Source: Pseudomonas sp. LB-090624 (lineage in GTDB: Bacteria > Pseudomonadota > Gammaproteobacteria > Pseudomonadales > Pseudomonadaceae). From it: a stretch of DNA of 64,000 nucleotides. Below, piece by piece: positions 8,477-17,521 of this stretch (positions are counted from its first letter, which is position 1; every line of letters begins with the position of its first letter). Both the position numbers and the translations under genes were made by a program. The notes below the pieces were generated by a model. It was not told the origin of the DNA, ran no database searches, and worked only from the letters and a program-made list of their open reading frames with translations. Location of the stretch: the NCBI RefSeq assembly GCF_003205205.1, contig NZ_QJRL01000002.1, forward strand, positions 1 through 64,000. The letters are read 5' to 3'.

Positions 8477-10112
8477 AGGACCGCAAAATCCGGGGCATGC
8501 CCCGGTCAAGACTCGCAGGTTCAGCGTATCGCTGGTGTGGATCGTCCCCATCGTCGCCGTGCTCGTGGGCCTTTCATTGGTCATCCACAGCAAGATGCAA
8601 GAAGGCCCGACCATTATCCTTTCCTTCAAGACAGGTGATGGCCTTACCGCCAATAAAACCGAAGTCAAGTATCGCAGTGTGGTCATCGGCCACGTATCCG
8701 AAGTCGAGCTCAGTGCCGACCAGAGGAGCGTCAATGCCACAGTCAAGTTGGCCAAGCAGGCCGAAGGATTCACCCGGGAAGATTCAAAATTCTGGGTTGT
8801 GCGGCCACGCATCGGAGCCGGGGGCGTATCCGGCATCGACACGCTGCTTTCCGGAGACTATATCGGCGCCGACATCGGCCAGTCCAACAACCGTGTCAGG
8901 CAATTCAAAGGCCTGGAAAACCCACCGCCGATTACCTATGGTGAGCCAGGCAAACGCTTCACACTGCACACCCAGGACTTGGGGTCACTGGATATCGGCT
9001 CCCCCGTGTACTACCGCAAGATCCCCGTTGGGCAGGTCGTAGCCTACGCGCTGGATGCCGACGGCAAAGGCGTCAGCATCGAGGTGTTCATCCACGCCCC
9101 GAACGATGCCTACGTTACCGAAAATACCCGCTTCTGGAATGCCAGCGGCATCGATGTGAACGTCGACGCCAATGGTTTCGCGGTGAAGACCGAATCGCTG
9201 TCCACGTTGCTGGTGGGGGGAGTCGCCTTCCGCGCGCCGGAGTACAGCCCCAACGACACCGCGGCTGCCGAAAACAGAGCTTTCGACCTGTTCGCTGATC
9301 AGCAAACAGCCCTGGCCCCACCAAACGGCAAGGCGCAGTACCTGGCACTGCGTTTCGACCAGGCGCTAAGAGGCCTCAAGGTGAACGCACCGGTCGAGTT
9401 TCTGGGCGTGGAAATCGGCAAGGTTGTGTCGGTCGACCTGGATTTCGATGAGGTAAAACGCAGCTTCCCGCTCAACGTTGGGATTGTGGTCTACCCTCAA
9501 CGCCTTGGTCGGGCACACCAGAAGCTGCTCAAAGCGCTCCACCATGATCCTGAGGATTTAGCAGCCACTGCACAGATTTTCAGCACCTTCGTCGCTAACG
9601 GCCTGCGCGCCCAAGCCCGCAGCGGCAACCTCTTGACCGGGCAGCTTTACATCGCTCTGGACTTCTTCCCCAAGGCTCCCAAAGCCTCCTTCGATACCAG
9701 CGCCAGGCCCATCGCGATCCCGACCATCCCCGGCAGCCTCGAACTGTTACAGGAACAACTGCAGGCGATGGTCGACAAGATAAACAAACTGCCGGTGGAG
9801 CGCATCGCAAGCAACCTGGACGGCAACCTGGTGGAGTTGCGCAAAAGCCTGGCTCAGTTCAATTCGAAAACCCTGCCTGGCGTGCAGAACACGCTGGCGG
9901 ATGTCAGCAAGACCCTGCAATCGGCAAACTCGACCCTGGCCGATGACTCTCCTCAACGGGAAAAGCTGACCGAAACCCTCGACGAGCTCGGGCGCATGTC
10001 GCGCTCACTGCGGGAGCTTTCGGATTACCTGGGCCGCAACCCCGAATCGCTGATCCGCGGGCGCCCCAACAACGCTGCGCCGATGGATCTACAAGGGCCG
10101 CCGCGCAATTGA
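8457..10112 (+). CDS. pqiB: MCE/MlaD-domain protein PqiB
   Basis: This 551-residue protein has a single N-terminal membrane helix (about residues 24-45) and three consecutive MCE (MlaD) domains in the periplasm. Each has the typical start, for example GPTIILSFKTGDGL followed by KYRSVVIGHV, and later FTLHTQDLGSLDIGSPVYYRKI. A helical C-terminal tail (about 420-551) should form the channel needle, as in E. coli PqiB. The family forms hexameric tubes carrying phospholipid across the periplasm. It overlaps the upstream pqiA by 20 bases, and pqiC follows 16 bases downstream. Its length equals that of the enterobacterial protein. Confidence 0.93.
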   Translation: MKPSINEGPQNPGHAPVKTRRFSVSLVWIVPIVAVLVGLSLVIHSKMQEGPTIILSFKTGDGLTANKTEVKYRSVVIGHVSEVELSADQRSVNATVKLAKQAEGFTREDSKFWVVRPRIGAGGVSGIDTLLSGDYIGADIGQSNNRVRQFKGLENPPPITYGEPGKRFTLHTQDLGSLDIGSPVYYRKIPVGQVVAYALDADGKGVSIEVFIHAPNDAYVTENTRFWNASGIDVNVDANGFAVKTESLSTLLVGGVAFRAPEYSPNDTAAAENRAFDLFADQQTALAPPNGKAQYLALRFDQALRGLKVNAPVEFLGVEIGKVVSVDLDFDEVKRSFPLNVGIVVYPQRLGRAHQKLLKALHHDPEDLAATAQIFSTFVANGLRAQARSGNLLTGQLYIALDFFPKAPKASFDTSARPIAIPTIPGSLELLQEQLQAMVDKINKLPVERIASNLDGNLVELRKSLAQFNSKTLPGVQNTLADVSKTLQSANSTLADDSPQREKLTETLDELGRMSRSLRELSDYLGRNPESLIRGRPNNAAPMDLQGPPRN

Positions 10113-10128
10113 GCAAAGGAGCTGAGCC

Positions 10129-10677
10129 ATGGCCTTACCCTTCAAGATCACCCTGCTGTTGGCGTGTACGCTGCTGGCCGCCTGCCGCAGCGATCCGATC
10201 CAGTTTCACACCCTGACACCTGCGCAACCGGGCGACGCCTACGGCGGTGCGGATGTTGTCATCGAGGGCTTGAGTGTTCCGCCGCAAGTGGACCGGCCGC
10301 AAATGGTCATTCGCCAGGGCAACAGCGGCCTGGCAATCCTCGAAACCCAATGGTGGGGCGCCAGCCTGGCCGATGAGCTACGCAGTGCCTTGACCGACCA
10401 ACTGAGCCATGCCGGCGCGCGTCGCAAAGCCTCCGTACGGCTGGAGGTGCAGCGTTTTGATTCGATCCCCGGCCAGTACGGCCTGATCGACGTCAAGTGG
10501 CGCCTGCGCGCGGCGGATGCCAGTGAGCTGCTTACCTGCCGTAGCACCCTGCAGACGCCCGCCGGCCCTTCCATCGATGACGTGGTGAGCGCACAACAAA
10601 ACAATGTCAAACGCCTCGCCAGCTTGATCAGCCGGGCGGCCAGCGGCGACCAAAGCAGCTGTCCTTCAGCCCAGTGA
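10129..10677 (+). CDS. pqiC: Outer-membrane lipoprotein PqiC (DUF330)
   Basis: A lipoprotein of 182 residues. The signal peptide ends in the lipobox LLAAC, with the lipid-bearing cysteine at residue 19, and the mature part is the PqiC/ABC-type transport auxiliary domain (FHTLTPAQ, then RPQMVIRQGNSGLAI and SLADELRSALTDQL). It should sit in the outer membrane and receive the PqiB tube. The start ATG has AAGGAG about 8 bases ahead, in the 16-base gap after pqiB. It is the last recognisable member of the pqi operon. Confidence 0.9.
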   Translation: MALPFKITLLLACTLLAACRSDPIQFHTLTPAQPGDAYGGADVVIEGLSVPPQVDRPQMVIRQGNSGLAILETQWWGASLADELRSALTDQLSHAGARRKASVRLEVQRFDSIPGQYGLIDVKWRLRAADASELLTCRSTLQTPAGPSIDDVVSAQQNNVKRLASLISRAASGDQSSCPSAQ

Positions 10678-10724
10678 GCTTTGCGTTGATTTACGAGCGC
10701 TAAGGTACATTCGAGGAGGCTCTC

Positions 10725-11285
10725 GTGGCCAACTTCACCGTTCTGGTGACTGTGCTTTCGATGGTACTGGGTTTGTCCATAACCAGGATTCTGTTGGGCC
10801 TCATCACCGTTTTTCGGATCCGCCGCACGGCCCGGCCAGACTGGGTAGCGCTTGTGTGGGCTTTCACGCTGTTTCTGTTTCAGCTGCAATTCTGGTGGGC
10901 CCTCAATGACCTCTCCACCATCAAGAAGGAATTTTCATTCGGCGAGTTCCTGCTTCTGGTCAGCCTGACCCTCGCGCTATTCAGCGCAGCGGCGTTGATC
11001 CTTCCAAGTCGCAGCGAGGACGAACTGAACGGCCTCAAGGTCTACTTCGAGCAGGATGGGCGGTACGCTTTATTGGCGACTTGTATGTACCTCGGATTAG
11101 GTAGCGTGATCAATGTCTTGCTCTTCAATGCCTCACCCTTTCAGCTATGGGCAGTATTGGATCTGGTCATGATTACAGTGTCCCTTGCAGCATTTTTTGC
11201 AAAGTCTCGCCGGCTCTATGCGCCCCTGACATTGGCCTATCTACTGTTGTCGGTATTCGATATCGCTGTGTCATTGAACTCATAG
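10725..11285 (+). CDS. Small multi-pass membrane protein of unknown function
   Basis: This 186-residue protein has about five hydrophobic helices and a short acidic cytoplasmic loop (SRSEDELNGLKVYFEQDGRY). It starts with GTG and has a strong GAGGAGG ribosome site 6 bases upstream. It lies 47 bases after pqiC on the same strand and could be the last gene of the operon, but nothing in the sequence ties it to lipid transport. I do not recognise a family. Confidence 0.75.
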   Translation: MANFTVLVTVLSMVLGLSITRILLGLITVFRIRRTARPDWVALVWAFTLFLFQLQFWWALNDLSTIKKEFSFGEFLLLVSLTLALFSAAALILPSRSEDELNGLKVYFEQDGRYALLATCMYLGLGSVINVLLFNASPFQLWAVLDLVMITVSLAAFFAKSRRLYAPLTLAYLLLSVFDIAVSLNS

Positions 11286-11322
11286 GCAGCGCTGCATTTA
11301 GCCAGCCAGGCCGATGGCAAGC

Positions 11323-12597
11323 TCAACATTTGACCGTCCACAAATGATCGATCCGCGTCGTATAGGATTGGCTCATCATCTCCCTCCTCATCCCCCAGTC
11401 CGGGGCTGCCGGCACGCTGGCGGCGCGCATTGTCCCCCTCCCCCAGCGCCCGTTGATGTCATCCATCACCTGCATCAGTCGACCACAGGCCACCGACTGC
11501 TTGAGCGCAAACAGGTCCTCTGAAAATTCGCCCGGTTGCCGCAAGTCCATCAGCAACACCTCCGCCTTGCTGTACCGGAACCCAGGCCTGAAAATCCGGC
11601 CAACCGCATCGGTGGCCAACCGGGTCATCAACAGCGTGTCGCAGGTAGGGTATGGCAGTTCTACCAACGCGCCCTGGGCATGGTGGGCTTCATCCGGGTT
11701 GAACATGCCGGTACGAATGCTGACCCGCATGCGCTTGCAAACCGACCCCTGAGCCCGAAGCTTTTCCGCCGCGCGGCCAACGTACGTAGCCACGGCCTGC
11801 CTGATAGGCGCCAGGTCGGTCAGGCGCTTGCCGAACATGCGGCTGCAGCAAATCTCCTGCTTTGGCGGTTCGACCTCGTCCAGTTCCAGGCAGGGCGTGC
11901 CGGCCAGTTCGCGGGCCGTCTTCTCCACCACCACACTGAACTTCTGCCGCAGCGTCCAGGCATCAGCCTTGGCCAGGTCCATCGCCGTATGGATGCCCAT
12001 CGCCTCAAGGTGGGCGGTCATGCGCCGGCCAACGCCCCACACCTCCTTCACCTCGGTGTTGCGCAGCACCCAGTCACGCTTGAACGGTTCGGTAATGTCG
12101 ACCACCCCGCCAGTCTGGGCTTGCAGGCGCTTGGCCATGTGGTTGGCCAGCTTGGCGAGGGTCTTTGTGCGGGCGATTCCAACCCCTACCGGTATACCGG
12201 TGCATTGCAATACCCTGGCCCGCAGCTTGCGCCCGAAGTGGGTCAGGTTGCCCTGGACGCCGGAGAGATCGGCGAAGCATTCGTCGATGCTGTAGACCTC
12301 TGTCGCTGGCACCATCGACTCGATCAGCGTCATGACACGCTCGCTCATGTCGCCGTACAGCGCGTAATTACTGCTGAAGGCCATGATGCCGTGTCGGCGC
12401 AGCTTGTCCTTTGCCTGAAAATACGGTTCGCCCATCTTCACGTATGGCTTAGCATCGTACGACCTGGCGATCACGCAGCCGTCGTTGTTGCTCAACACGA
12501 CAATCGGGGTCTTGGCCAGGTCCGGCCGGAACACCCGCTCGCAGCTGGCATAGAACGAGTTGCAGTCGATCAGCGCGAAAACCGGGTCACTGCGCAT
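11323..12597 (-). CDS. umuC: DNA polymerase V catalytic subunit UmuC (Y-family)
   Basis: A Y-family translesion polymerase of 424 residues. The catalytic carboxylates are visible: Asp11 in ALIDCNSFYASCE, and Asp105-Glu106 in VYSIDECFADLSG. They are followed by the helix-hairpin-helix thumb (EVWGVGRRM) and the C-terminal DUF4113-like region. With UmuD' it copies past DNA lesions during the SOS response. The start at 12597 overlaps the end of umuD by 11 bases. The open frame begins 8 codons earlier, but the polymerase fold starts at MRSDPVFAL. Transcription is from the LexA-controlled promoter ahead of umuD. Confidence 0.95.
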   Translation of the reverse strand: MRSDPVFALIDCNSFYASCERVFRPDLAKTPIVVLSNNDGCVIARSYDAKPYVKMGEPYFQAKDKLRRHGIMAFSSNYALYGDMSERVMTLIESMVPATEVYSIDECFADLSGVQGNLTHFGRKLRARVLQCTGIPVGVGIARTKTLAKLANHMAKRLQAQTGGVVDITEPFKRDWVLRNTEVKEVWGVGRRMTAHLEAMGIHTAMDLAKADAWTLRQKFSVVVEKTARELAGTPCLELDEVEPPKQEICCSRMFGKRLTDLAPIRQAVATYVGRAAEKLRAQGSVCKRMRVSIRTGMFNPDEAHHAQGALVELPYPTCDTLLMTRLATDAVGRIFRPGFRYSKAEVLLMDLRQPGEFSEDLFALKQSVACGRLMQVMDDINGRWGRGTMRAASVPAAPDWGMRREMMSQSYTTRIDHLWTVKC

Positions 12598-13015
12598 GGT
12601 CGCGAACGCTGTAACGCACAACGCCCCAGATGACGAGCTCGTCGCCCTCCATGATGTACCGTGGTGGGTAGGCGGGGTTCTCCGATTGCAGGATCACCAC
12701 GCCATCGCGACGGTGAAGCCGCTTGCAGACCGGCTCGGTGTTGACGGCAGCAATCACCACATCGCCGTGCTCGGCCTCGCGGCCGCGGTCTACGATGACG
12801 ATATCACCCGAATAGATCCCTGCCCCCTGCATGCTGTCGCCCTCCACTTTCACCAGATACACATGGGGTGCCCGGAGGTCGAATAGCTCATCGAGGGAAA
12901 TATGGCCTTCCAGGTGGTCTGCAGCCGGCGATGGAAAGCCGGCCGGGACGTGGAACGCATAGAGCGGTAGCGGTTCTGTGAAGCCGGTTGGCGTACCCAG
13001 GAATGTGATGGTCAT
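12587..13015 (-). CDS. umuD: SOS mutagenesis protein UmuD (LexA-like autoprotease)
   Basis: A 142-residue S24 peptidase. Catalytic Ser61 lies in VEGDSMQGAGI and Lys98 in VCKRL. The expected self-cleavage bond is Ala25-Gly26 (PAGF), close to the Cys24-Gly25 site of E. coli UmuD. RecA-nucleoprotein stimulates cleavage, and UmuD' then activates UmuC. The start at 13015 fits the normal size; the frame itself stays open far upstream. A LexA box lies 20 bases ahead, and umuC overlaps its 3' end. Confidence 0.95.
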   Translation of the reverse strand: MTITFLGTPTGFTEPLPLYAFHVPAGFPSPAADHLEGHISLDELFDLRAPHVYLVKVEGDSMQGAGIYSGDIVIVDRGREAEHGDVVIAAVNTEPVCKRLHRRDGVVILQSENPAYPPRYIMEGDELVIWGVVRYSVRDHAQ

Positions 13016-13035
13016 GACGGAAGGTCCAGTGCAAA

Positions 13036-13051
13036 CTGTATGCATATACAG
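13036..13051. promoter_or_regulatory. LexA-binding SOS box between umuD and yedK
   Basis: The sequence CTGTATGCATATACAG is a symmetrical CTGT-N8-ACAG site and matches the classical LexA consensus at all eight defined positions. It lies 20 bases upstream of umuD and 66 bases upstream of the divergent HMCES-type gene. It can therefore repress umuDC directly and may control both directions. Confidence 0.9.
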
Positions 13052-13117
13052 TAAATCTGGCATCGGGTGCCCGGTCAATCCTGGGTGATGAAATTTCTGA
13101 CGGGCGAGAGGTGGAAA

Positions 13118-13837
13118 ATGTGCGGACGGTACTCGATGTATGAGTCGATGGATCACTACCTGCGCCAGCTGTCGCTGGACCTGGTGGTGATCAATGGTTA
13201 CGACCATGAGCCGATCAACCGCTACAACATAGCGCCCTCCACGCGCGTGGAAATCGTTCGCCAGGTAGCGGATGGGTTGAGCGTGGATCGCGTCAAGTGG
13301 GGATGGTCGCCGTTCTGGGCGAAAGGTACACGCCCGGATCCGATCAATGCGCGGGCCGAGACGGTAGCGACGGGGAAGTTCTTCAAAGGCCTCTGGCCGA
13401 ACGGCCGCGCCCTGGCGCCTGCCAATGGCTGGTTTGAGTGGATCGTCGATCCAGCGGACGCAAAGCGAAAGCAGCCCTGCTATATCACCAGCGCCGACGG
13501 CGGGCCGCTCTTCTTCGCGGCGCTGGCCGAAGTGCACCACGGCATTGAACCGGACGAGCGCGATGGGTTCGTGATCATCACTGCAGCAGCCGATCAGGGG
13601 CTGGTCGACATCCACGACAGAAAGCCCTTGGTGCTGGCCCCTGAAGTTGCCAGGGAATGGGTGAACCCGGCCACAACGCCCGAGCGCGCAGTGGAGATCA
13701 TCGAAGCGGGATGCCGGCCTGCTCAGGATTTCCGCTGGTTCCCGGTAGGAAAAGCAGTCGGCAATGTCCGCAATCAAGGAGCGGAACTGATTGAACCTCT
13801 TGATGAGCAGGGCCGCCAGGGCAACTTATGGCGTTGA
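13118..13837 (+). CDS. yedK: SOS response-associated protein, HMCES/YedK family
   Basis: A 239-residue SRAP domain protein. After removal of the initiator Met, Cys2 (MCGRYS) becomes the N-terminal residue that forms a covalent thiazolidine crosslink with abasic sites in single-stranded DNA. The other conserved active-site residues are present: Asn37 (YNIAP), Glu107 (NGWFEW) and His166 (DIHDRKP). The frame extends upstream, but the ATG at 13118 is fixed by the need for Cys2 and has GAGAGG about 7 bases before it. It is divergent from umuDC across an intergenic region holding a LexA box. Confidence 0.93.
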   Translation: MCGRYSMYESMDHYLRQLSLDLVVINGYDHEPINRYNIAPSTRVEIVRQVADGLSVDRVKWGWSPFWAKGTRPDPINARAETVATGKFFKGLWPNGRALAPANGWFEWIVDPADAKRKQPCYITSADGGPLFFAALAEVHHGIEPDERDGFVIITAAADQGLVDIHDRKPLVLAPEVAREWVNPATTPERAVEIIEAGCRPAQDFRWFPVGKAVGNVRNQGAELIEPLDEQGRQGNLWR

Positions 13838-13883
13838 GTTAGGTGTGGCTGGAGGTGTTCGTCATGACAGTGTTGGCGCTTGC

Positions 13884-14110
13884 AAGATCGAGCGCCGCCC
13901 GCGCGGCGCATCGCGAGCTAGCGCTCGCTCCTACGCTTGTTTCGGGCCAGTAACGCCTGTGCGGGCGCGCGCGACCGCCTGGTTTGTACGACACGATACC
14001 GAGCCATGCGCCGAGGCGTTCGCGCACAAATTCCACAGGAATAACTGGCCCGAAACAAACGTAGGAGCGAGCGCAGCTCGCGATGCGCCGCGTGGGCGGC
14101 GCTCGATCTG
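13884..14110. repeat. Composite inverted repeat with conserved core (copy B)
   Basis: The left arm (about 13884-13950) and inverted right arm (about 14046-14110) carry the same GC-rich double palindrome as the copies at 1-132 and 3088-3412. They flank a core of about 95 bp that matches the core of copy A in its spacing and in blocks such as ttcgcgc-caaa and cacaggaataa. The left arm has a small change (GCGAGCTAGCGCTCGC). The arms are shorter than in copy A because the outer tails have no counterpart here. Confidence 0.75.
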
Positions 14111-14564
14111 ACAAACGCTGAAAATATCAAGGCTGACACCCCCATGCCCAACGCCTCCCCCCCGCGGATGGCGACCCTTCGTCGTATGGCTTCCAAATTA
14201 GCCCACCTGTAAGCCCTTTCAGGTTCCAACGACGCAAAGGTGGGCTGTGGTTCAACGAGCCAAGTGTTACAATCCGCCGCCTAAAATCGGCGCTCAAGGC
14301 GCTGACCATCCGAAAACGCCGGCAGGACGACACCCGCCATACCTAGCCACCATGTGCCTGATGCCTGTTATGAACCCCGGTTCATTGCGACCAGCTCGGC
14401 CACAGCGTGGAAATGGTGCCCTCTACTTGCGCGAAATGGATCAGCTCCTCCTTGGACTGGAGGGAGCTGGAGAACCTGCCGCCCCGAGTCGTATTGGTCC
14501 GACATTGGCCCAAAACGGACCCGAGGGCCTAAATACACCTCTGGAACCCCCGCAGGACAAGCAC
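14111..14564 (+). other. Upstream region of ybiT with an inverted repeat
   Basis: No gene is supported in this stretch. It contains the inverted repeat AGCCCACCT (14200-14208) and AGGTGGGCT (14238-14246), with a nested ACCTG/CAGGT pair. A TACAAT at 14268-14273 could be a -10 element, but without a good -35. The coding frame of ybiT stays open upstream, but that stretch has no family resemblance. A long leader for ybiT is possible. Confidence 0.4.
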
Positions 14565-16151
14565 TTGATTTCTACCGCCAACATCACCATGCAGTTCGGC
14601 TCCAAGCCACTGTTCGAAAACGTTTCCGTCAAATTCAACAACGGCAACCGCTACGGCCTGATCGGCGCCAACGGCTGCGGCAAGTCGACCTTCATGAAAA
14701 TCCTCGGCGGTGACCTTGAGCCGTCCGGTGGCCAGGTCATGCTCGAGCCGAACACCCGCCTGGGTAAACTGCGCCAAGACCAGTTCGCCTACGAGGAATT
14801 CACCGTGATCGACACGGTGATCATGGGCCACGGCCAACTGTGGAAGGTCAAGGCCGAGCGCGACCGTATCTACTCGCTGCCGGAAATGACCGAGGAAGAC
14901 GGCATGGCCGTCGCCGAGCTGGAAACCGAATTCGCCGAAATGGATGGCTACACCGCCGAATCCCGCGCCGGTGAACTGCTGCTGGGCCTGGGTATCCCGC
15001 TGGAACAGCACTTCGGCCCGATGAGCGAAGTAGCGCCAGGCTGGAAGCTGCGTGTGCTGCTGGCCCAGGCACTGTTCTCGGACCCGGACGTGCTGCTGCT
15101 CGACGAACCGACCAACCACCTGGACATCAACACCATTCGTTGGCTGGAAACGATCCTCACGGCGCGTAACAGCACCATGATCATCATTTCCCACGACCGT
15201 CACTTCCTCAACAGTGTCTGCACCCACATGGCCGACCTGGATTATGGCGAACTGCGCCTGTTCCCGGGCAACTATGACGAGTACATGACCGCCGCCACCC
15301 AGTCGCGTGAGCAGCTGCTGTCGGACAACGCCAAGAAGAAAGCCCAGATCGCCGAGCTGCAGACCTTTGTCAGCCGTTTCTCGGCCAACGCCTCGAAAGC
15401 CAAGCAAGCGACTTCGCGTGCCAAGCAGATCGACAAGATCCAGCTGGCCGAGGTCAAGCCGTCCAGCCGAGTCAGCCCGTTCATCCGTTTCGAGCAGACC
15501 AAGAAACTGCACCGTCAGGCAGTGGTCGTCGAGAAAATGGCAAAAGCCTTTGACGACAAAGTGCTGTTCAAGAACTTCGACATCACGGTTGAAGCAGGCG
15601 AGCGCGTTGCGATCATCGGCCCGAACGGTATCGGCAAGACCACCCTGCTGCGCACCCTGGTCGGCGAAATGACGCCGGATGCCGGCTCGGTGAAGTGGAC
15701 CGACAGTGCCGAAGTGGGCTATTACGCCCAGGACCACGCCCACGACTTCGAAGACGACATGACCCTGTTCGACTGGATGGGCCAGTGGACCTCCGGCGAG
15801 CAGGTGATCCGCGGCACGTTGGGTCGCATGCTGTTCTCCAACGACGAAATCCTCAAGTCGGTGAAAGTGATTTCCGGCGGTGAGCAAGGCCGCATGCTGT
15901 TCGGCAAGCTGATTTTGCAGAAGCCGAACGTGCTGGTGATGGACGAACCGACCAACCACCTGGACATGGAATCGATCGAAGCACTGAACCTGGCGCTGGA
16001 AAACTATCCGGGTACTCTGCTGTTCGTCAGCCACGACCGCGAGTTCGTGTCGTCGCTGGCCACGCGCATCATCGAGCTGTCGGCCGATGGCGTGGTCGAC
16101 TTCAGCGGCACTTACGATGACTACCTGCGTAGCCAGGGCGTGTTGGTCTGA
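14565..16151 (+). CDS. ybiT: ABC-F family ATPase YbiT
   Basis: A cytosolic ABC-F protein of 528 residues with two ATP-binding cassettes and no membrane part. Both Walker A motifs (GANGCGKST and GPNGIGKTT) and both [11 protein letters not shown] / [11 protein letters not shown]alker B motifs are intact. The linker contains the YbiT-type sequence [28 protein letters not shown] proteins act on the ribosome E site. The length matches E. coli YbiT (530). I start at TTG 14565, giving [12 protein letters not shown], because this aligns with the family N-terminus and has AGGA about 9 bases upstream. It is transcribed alone. Confidence 0.93.
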   Translation: MISTANITMQFGSKPLFENVSVKFNNGNRYGLIGANGCGKSTFMKILGGDLEPSGGQVMLEPNTRLGKLRQDQFAYEEFTVIDTVIMGHGQLWKVKAERDRIYSLPEMTEEDGMAVAELETEFAEMDGYTAESRAGELLLGLGIPLEQHFGPMSEVAPGWKLRVLLAQALFSDPDVLLLDEPTNHLDINTIRWLETILTARNSTMIIISHDRHFLNSVCTHMADLDYGELRLFPGNYDEYMTAATQSREQLLSDNAKKKAQIAELQTFVSRFSANASKAKQATSRAKQIDKIQLAEVKPSSRVSPFIRFEQTKKLHRQAVVVEKMAKAFDDKVLFKNFDITVEAGERVAIIGPNGIGKTTLLRTLVGEMTPDAGSVKWTDSAEVGYYAQDHAHDFEDDMTLFDWMGQWTSGEQVIRGTLGRMLFSNDEILKSVKVISGGEQGRMLFGKLILQKPNVLVMDEPTNHLDMESIEALNLALENYPGTLLFVSHDREFVSSLATRIIELSADGVVDFSGTYDDYLRSQGVLV

Positions 16152-16333
16152 TTGCAGCGCAAAGCCTGGCCACCGTGGGTGGCCGGGCCTCTTCGCGGGC
16201 TTGCCTGCAAAGAACCGACCACCAGTCCCACCCACTGGTACTATCCGACGAATAATTCGTTAGCCTGCTTTCTTTTCCTTCGCGCAACGGCCATGATGGG
16301 ACCACGCCCAACCGCCCGCCCGCGAAAGAGCCC

Positions 16334-17521
16334 ATGACCGCGCAACAACCTGCCCCCGCCAGCAACACGCTGCACATCACCCTGCAGATCCTGTCGATCG
16401 TTTTCTACACCTTCATTGCCTTCCTCTGTATCGGCTTGCCGATTGCGGTGCTGCCCAGCTACGTGCACGACCAACTCGGCTTCGGCGCAGTGGTCGCCGG
16501 GGTTACCATTGGCCTGCAATACCTGGCCACCCTGCTCAGCCGCCCATTCGCCGGCAAGGTGGCGGACACCCTGGGTGGTAAACAGGCGATCCGCTTTGGC
16601 TTGCTGGGGATTGCCAGTTGCGGGGTGTTGACGCTGTTGTCGGCCTGGACCCTGAGCGCACCACTGCTGAGCCTGGCCCTGCTACTAGCCGGGCGCTTGC
16701 TGCTGGGCATCGCCCAGGGGCTTATTGGTGTGGCTACCCTGAGCTGGGGTATCAGCCAGGTGGGGCCGGAGCACACTGCCCGGGTAATCTCCTGGAACGG
16801 TATCGCCTCGTATGGTGCCATCGCCATTGGTGCGCCCCTCGGGGTGCTGGCTGTGGACGTGCTGGACTTCAGCGTGCTGGGGCCGGCGTTGCTGGTGCTG
16901 GCAACCCTCGCCCTGCGGGTTTTGCGCAAGCGCCCCGACGTGGTCGTGGTACGCGGCGATCGCCTGCCGTTCTGGTCAGCGTTCGGCCGGGTGGCGCCGT
17001 GCGGCCTGGGCTTGACCCTGGCTTCGATCGGCTACGGTACCCTCACCACCTTTGTCACCCTTTACTACCTTGAACGCGGTTGGGCCGGCGCGGCCTGGTG
17101 CCTGAGTGTCTTTGGCGTCTGCTTCATCATTTCGCGGTTGTTGTTCGTCAACGCGGTCAACCGCTTTGGGGGCTACAACGTGGCAGTCGCCTGTATGGCC
17201 ACGGAAGTACTGGGTCTTGGCCTGCTGTGGCTTGCGCCTTCACCGCCGTGGGCGCTGGTGGGTGCCGGGCTGACCGGGTTCGGGCTGTCGCTGGTGTACC
17301 CGGCGTTGGGTGTCGAGGCGATCAAGCAGGTGCCCAGCAGCAGCCGCGGCGCAGGGCTGGGGGCCTATGCGGTGTTCTTCGACATGGCGCTGGCCATCGC
17401 CGGGCCGGTGATGGGGACCGTGGCTGTGCACCTGGGCTATGCCTCGATCTTCTGTGTGGCCGCCCTGCTGGCCCTGGCCGGTGTGGGTCTAACGTTGCTG
17501 CTGCGCGCCCGCCGCAGCTGA
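16334..17521 (+). CDS. MFS transporter (YhhS/YfcJ-like)
   Basis: This 395-residue protein has about 12 membrane helices. The MFS loop motif between helices 2 and 3 is visible as SRPFAGKVADTLGGK, which is close to that of the YhhS/YfcJ arabinose-exporter-like group. The substrate is unknown, and export of a small compound is the usual assignment. It begins with ATG 182 bases after ybiT. The last 33 bases overlap, tail to tail, the end of the hydrolase gene on the other strand. Confidence 0.85.
   Translation: MTAQQPAPASNTLHITLQILSIVFYTFIAFLCIGLPIAVLPSYVHDQLGFGAVVAGVTIGLQYLATLLSRPFAGKVADTLGGKQAIRFGLLGIASCGVLTLLSAWTLSAPLLSLALLLAGRLLLGIAQGLIGVATLSWGISQVGPEHTARVISWNGIASYGAIAIGAPLGVLAVDVLDFSVLGPALLVLATLALRVLRKRPDVVVVRGDRLPFWSAFGRVAPCGLGLTLASIGYGTLTTFVTLYYLERGWAGAAWCLSVFGVCFIISRLLFVNAVNRFGGYNVAVACMATEVLGLGLLWLAPSPPWALVGAGLTGFGLSLVYPALGVEAIKQVPSSSRGAGLGAYAVFFDMALAIAGPVMGTVAVHLGYASIFCVAALLALAGVGLTLLLRARRS

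Noticed and set aside
14529..16235. Minus-strand open frame of 568 codons opposite ybiT
   Set aside because: It is the shadow of an ABC-F gene with both ATP-binding cassettes intact.
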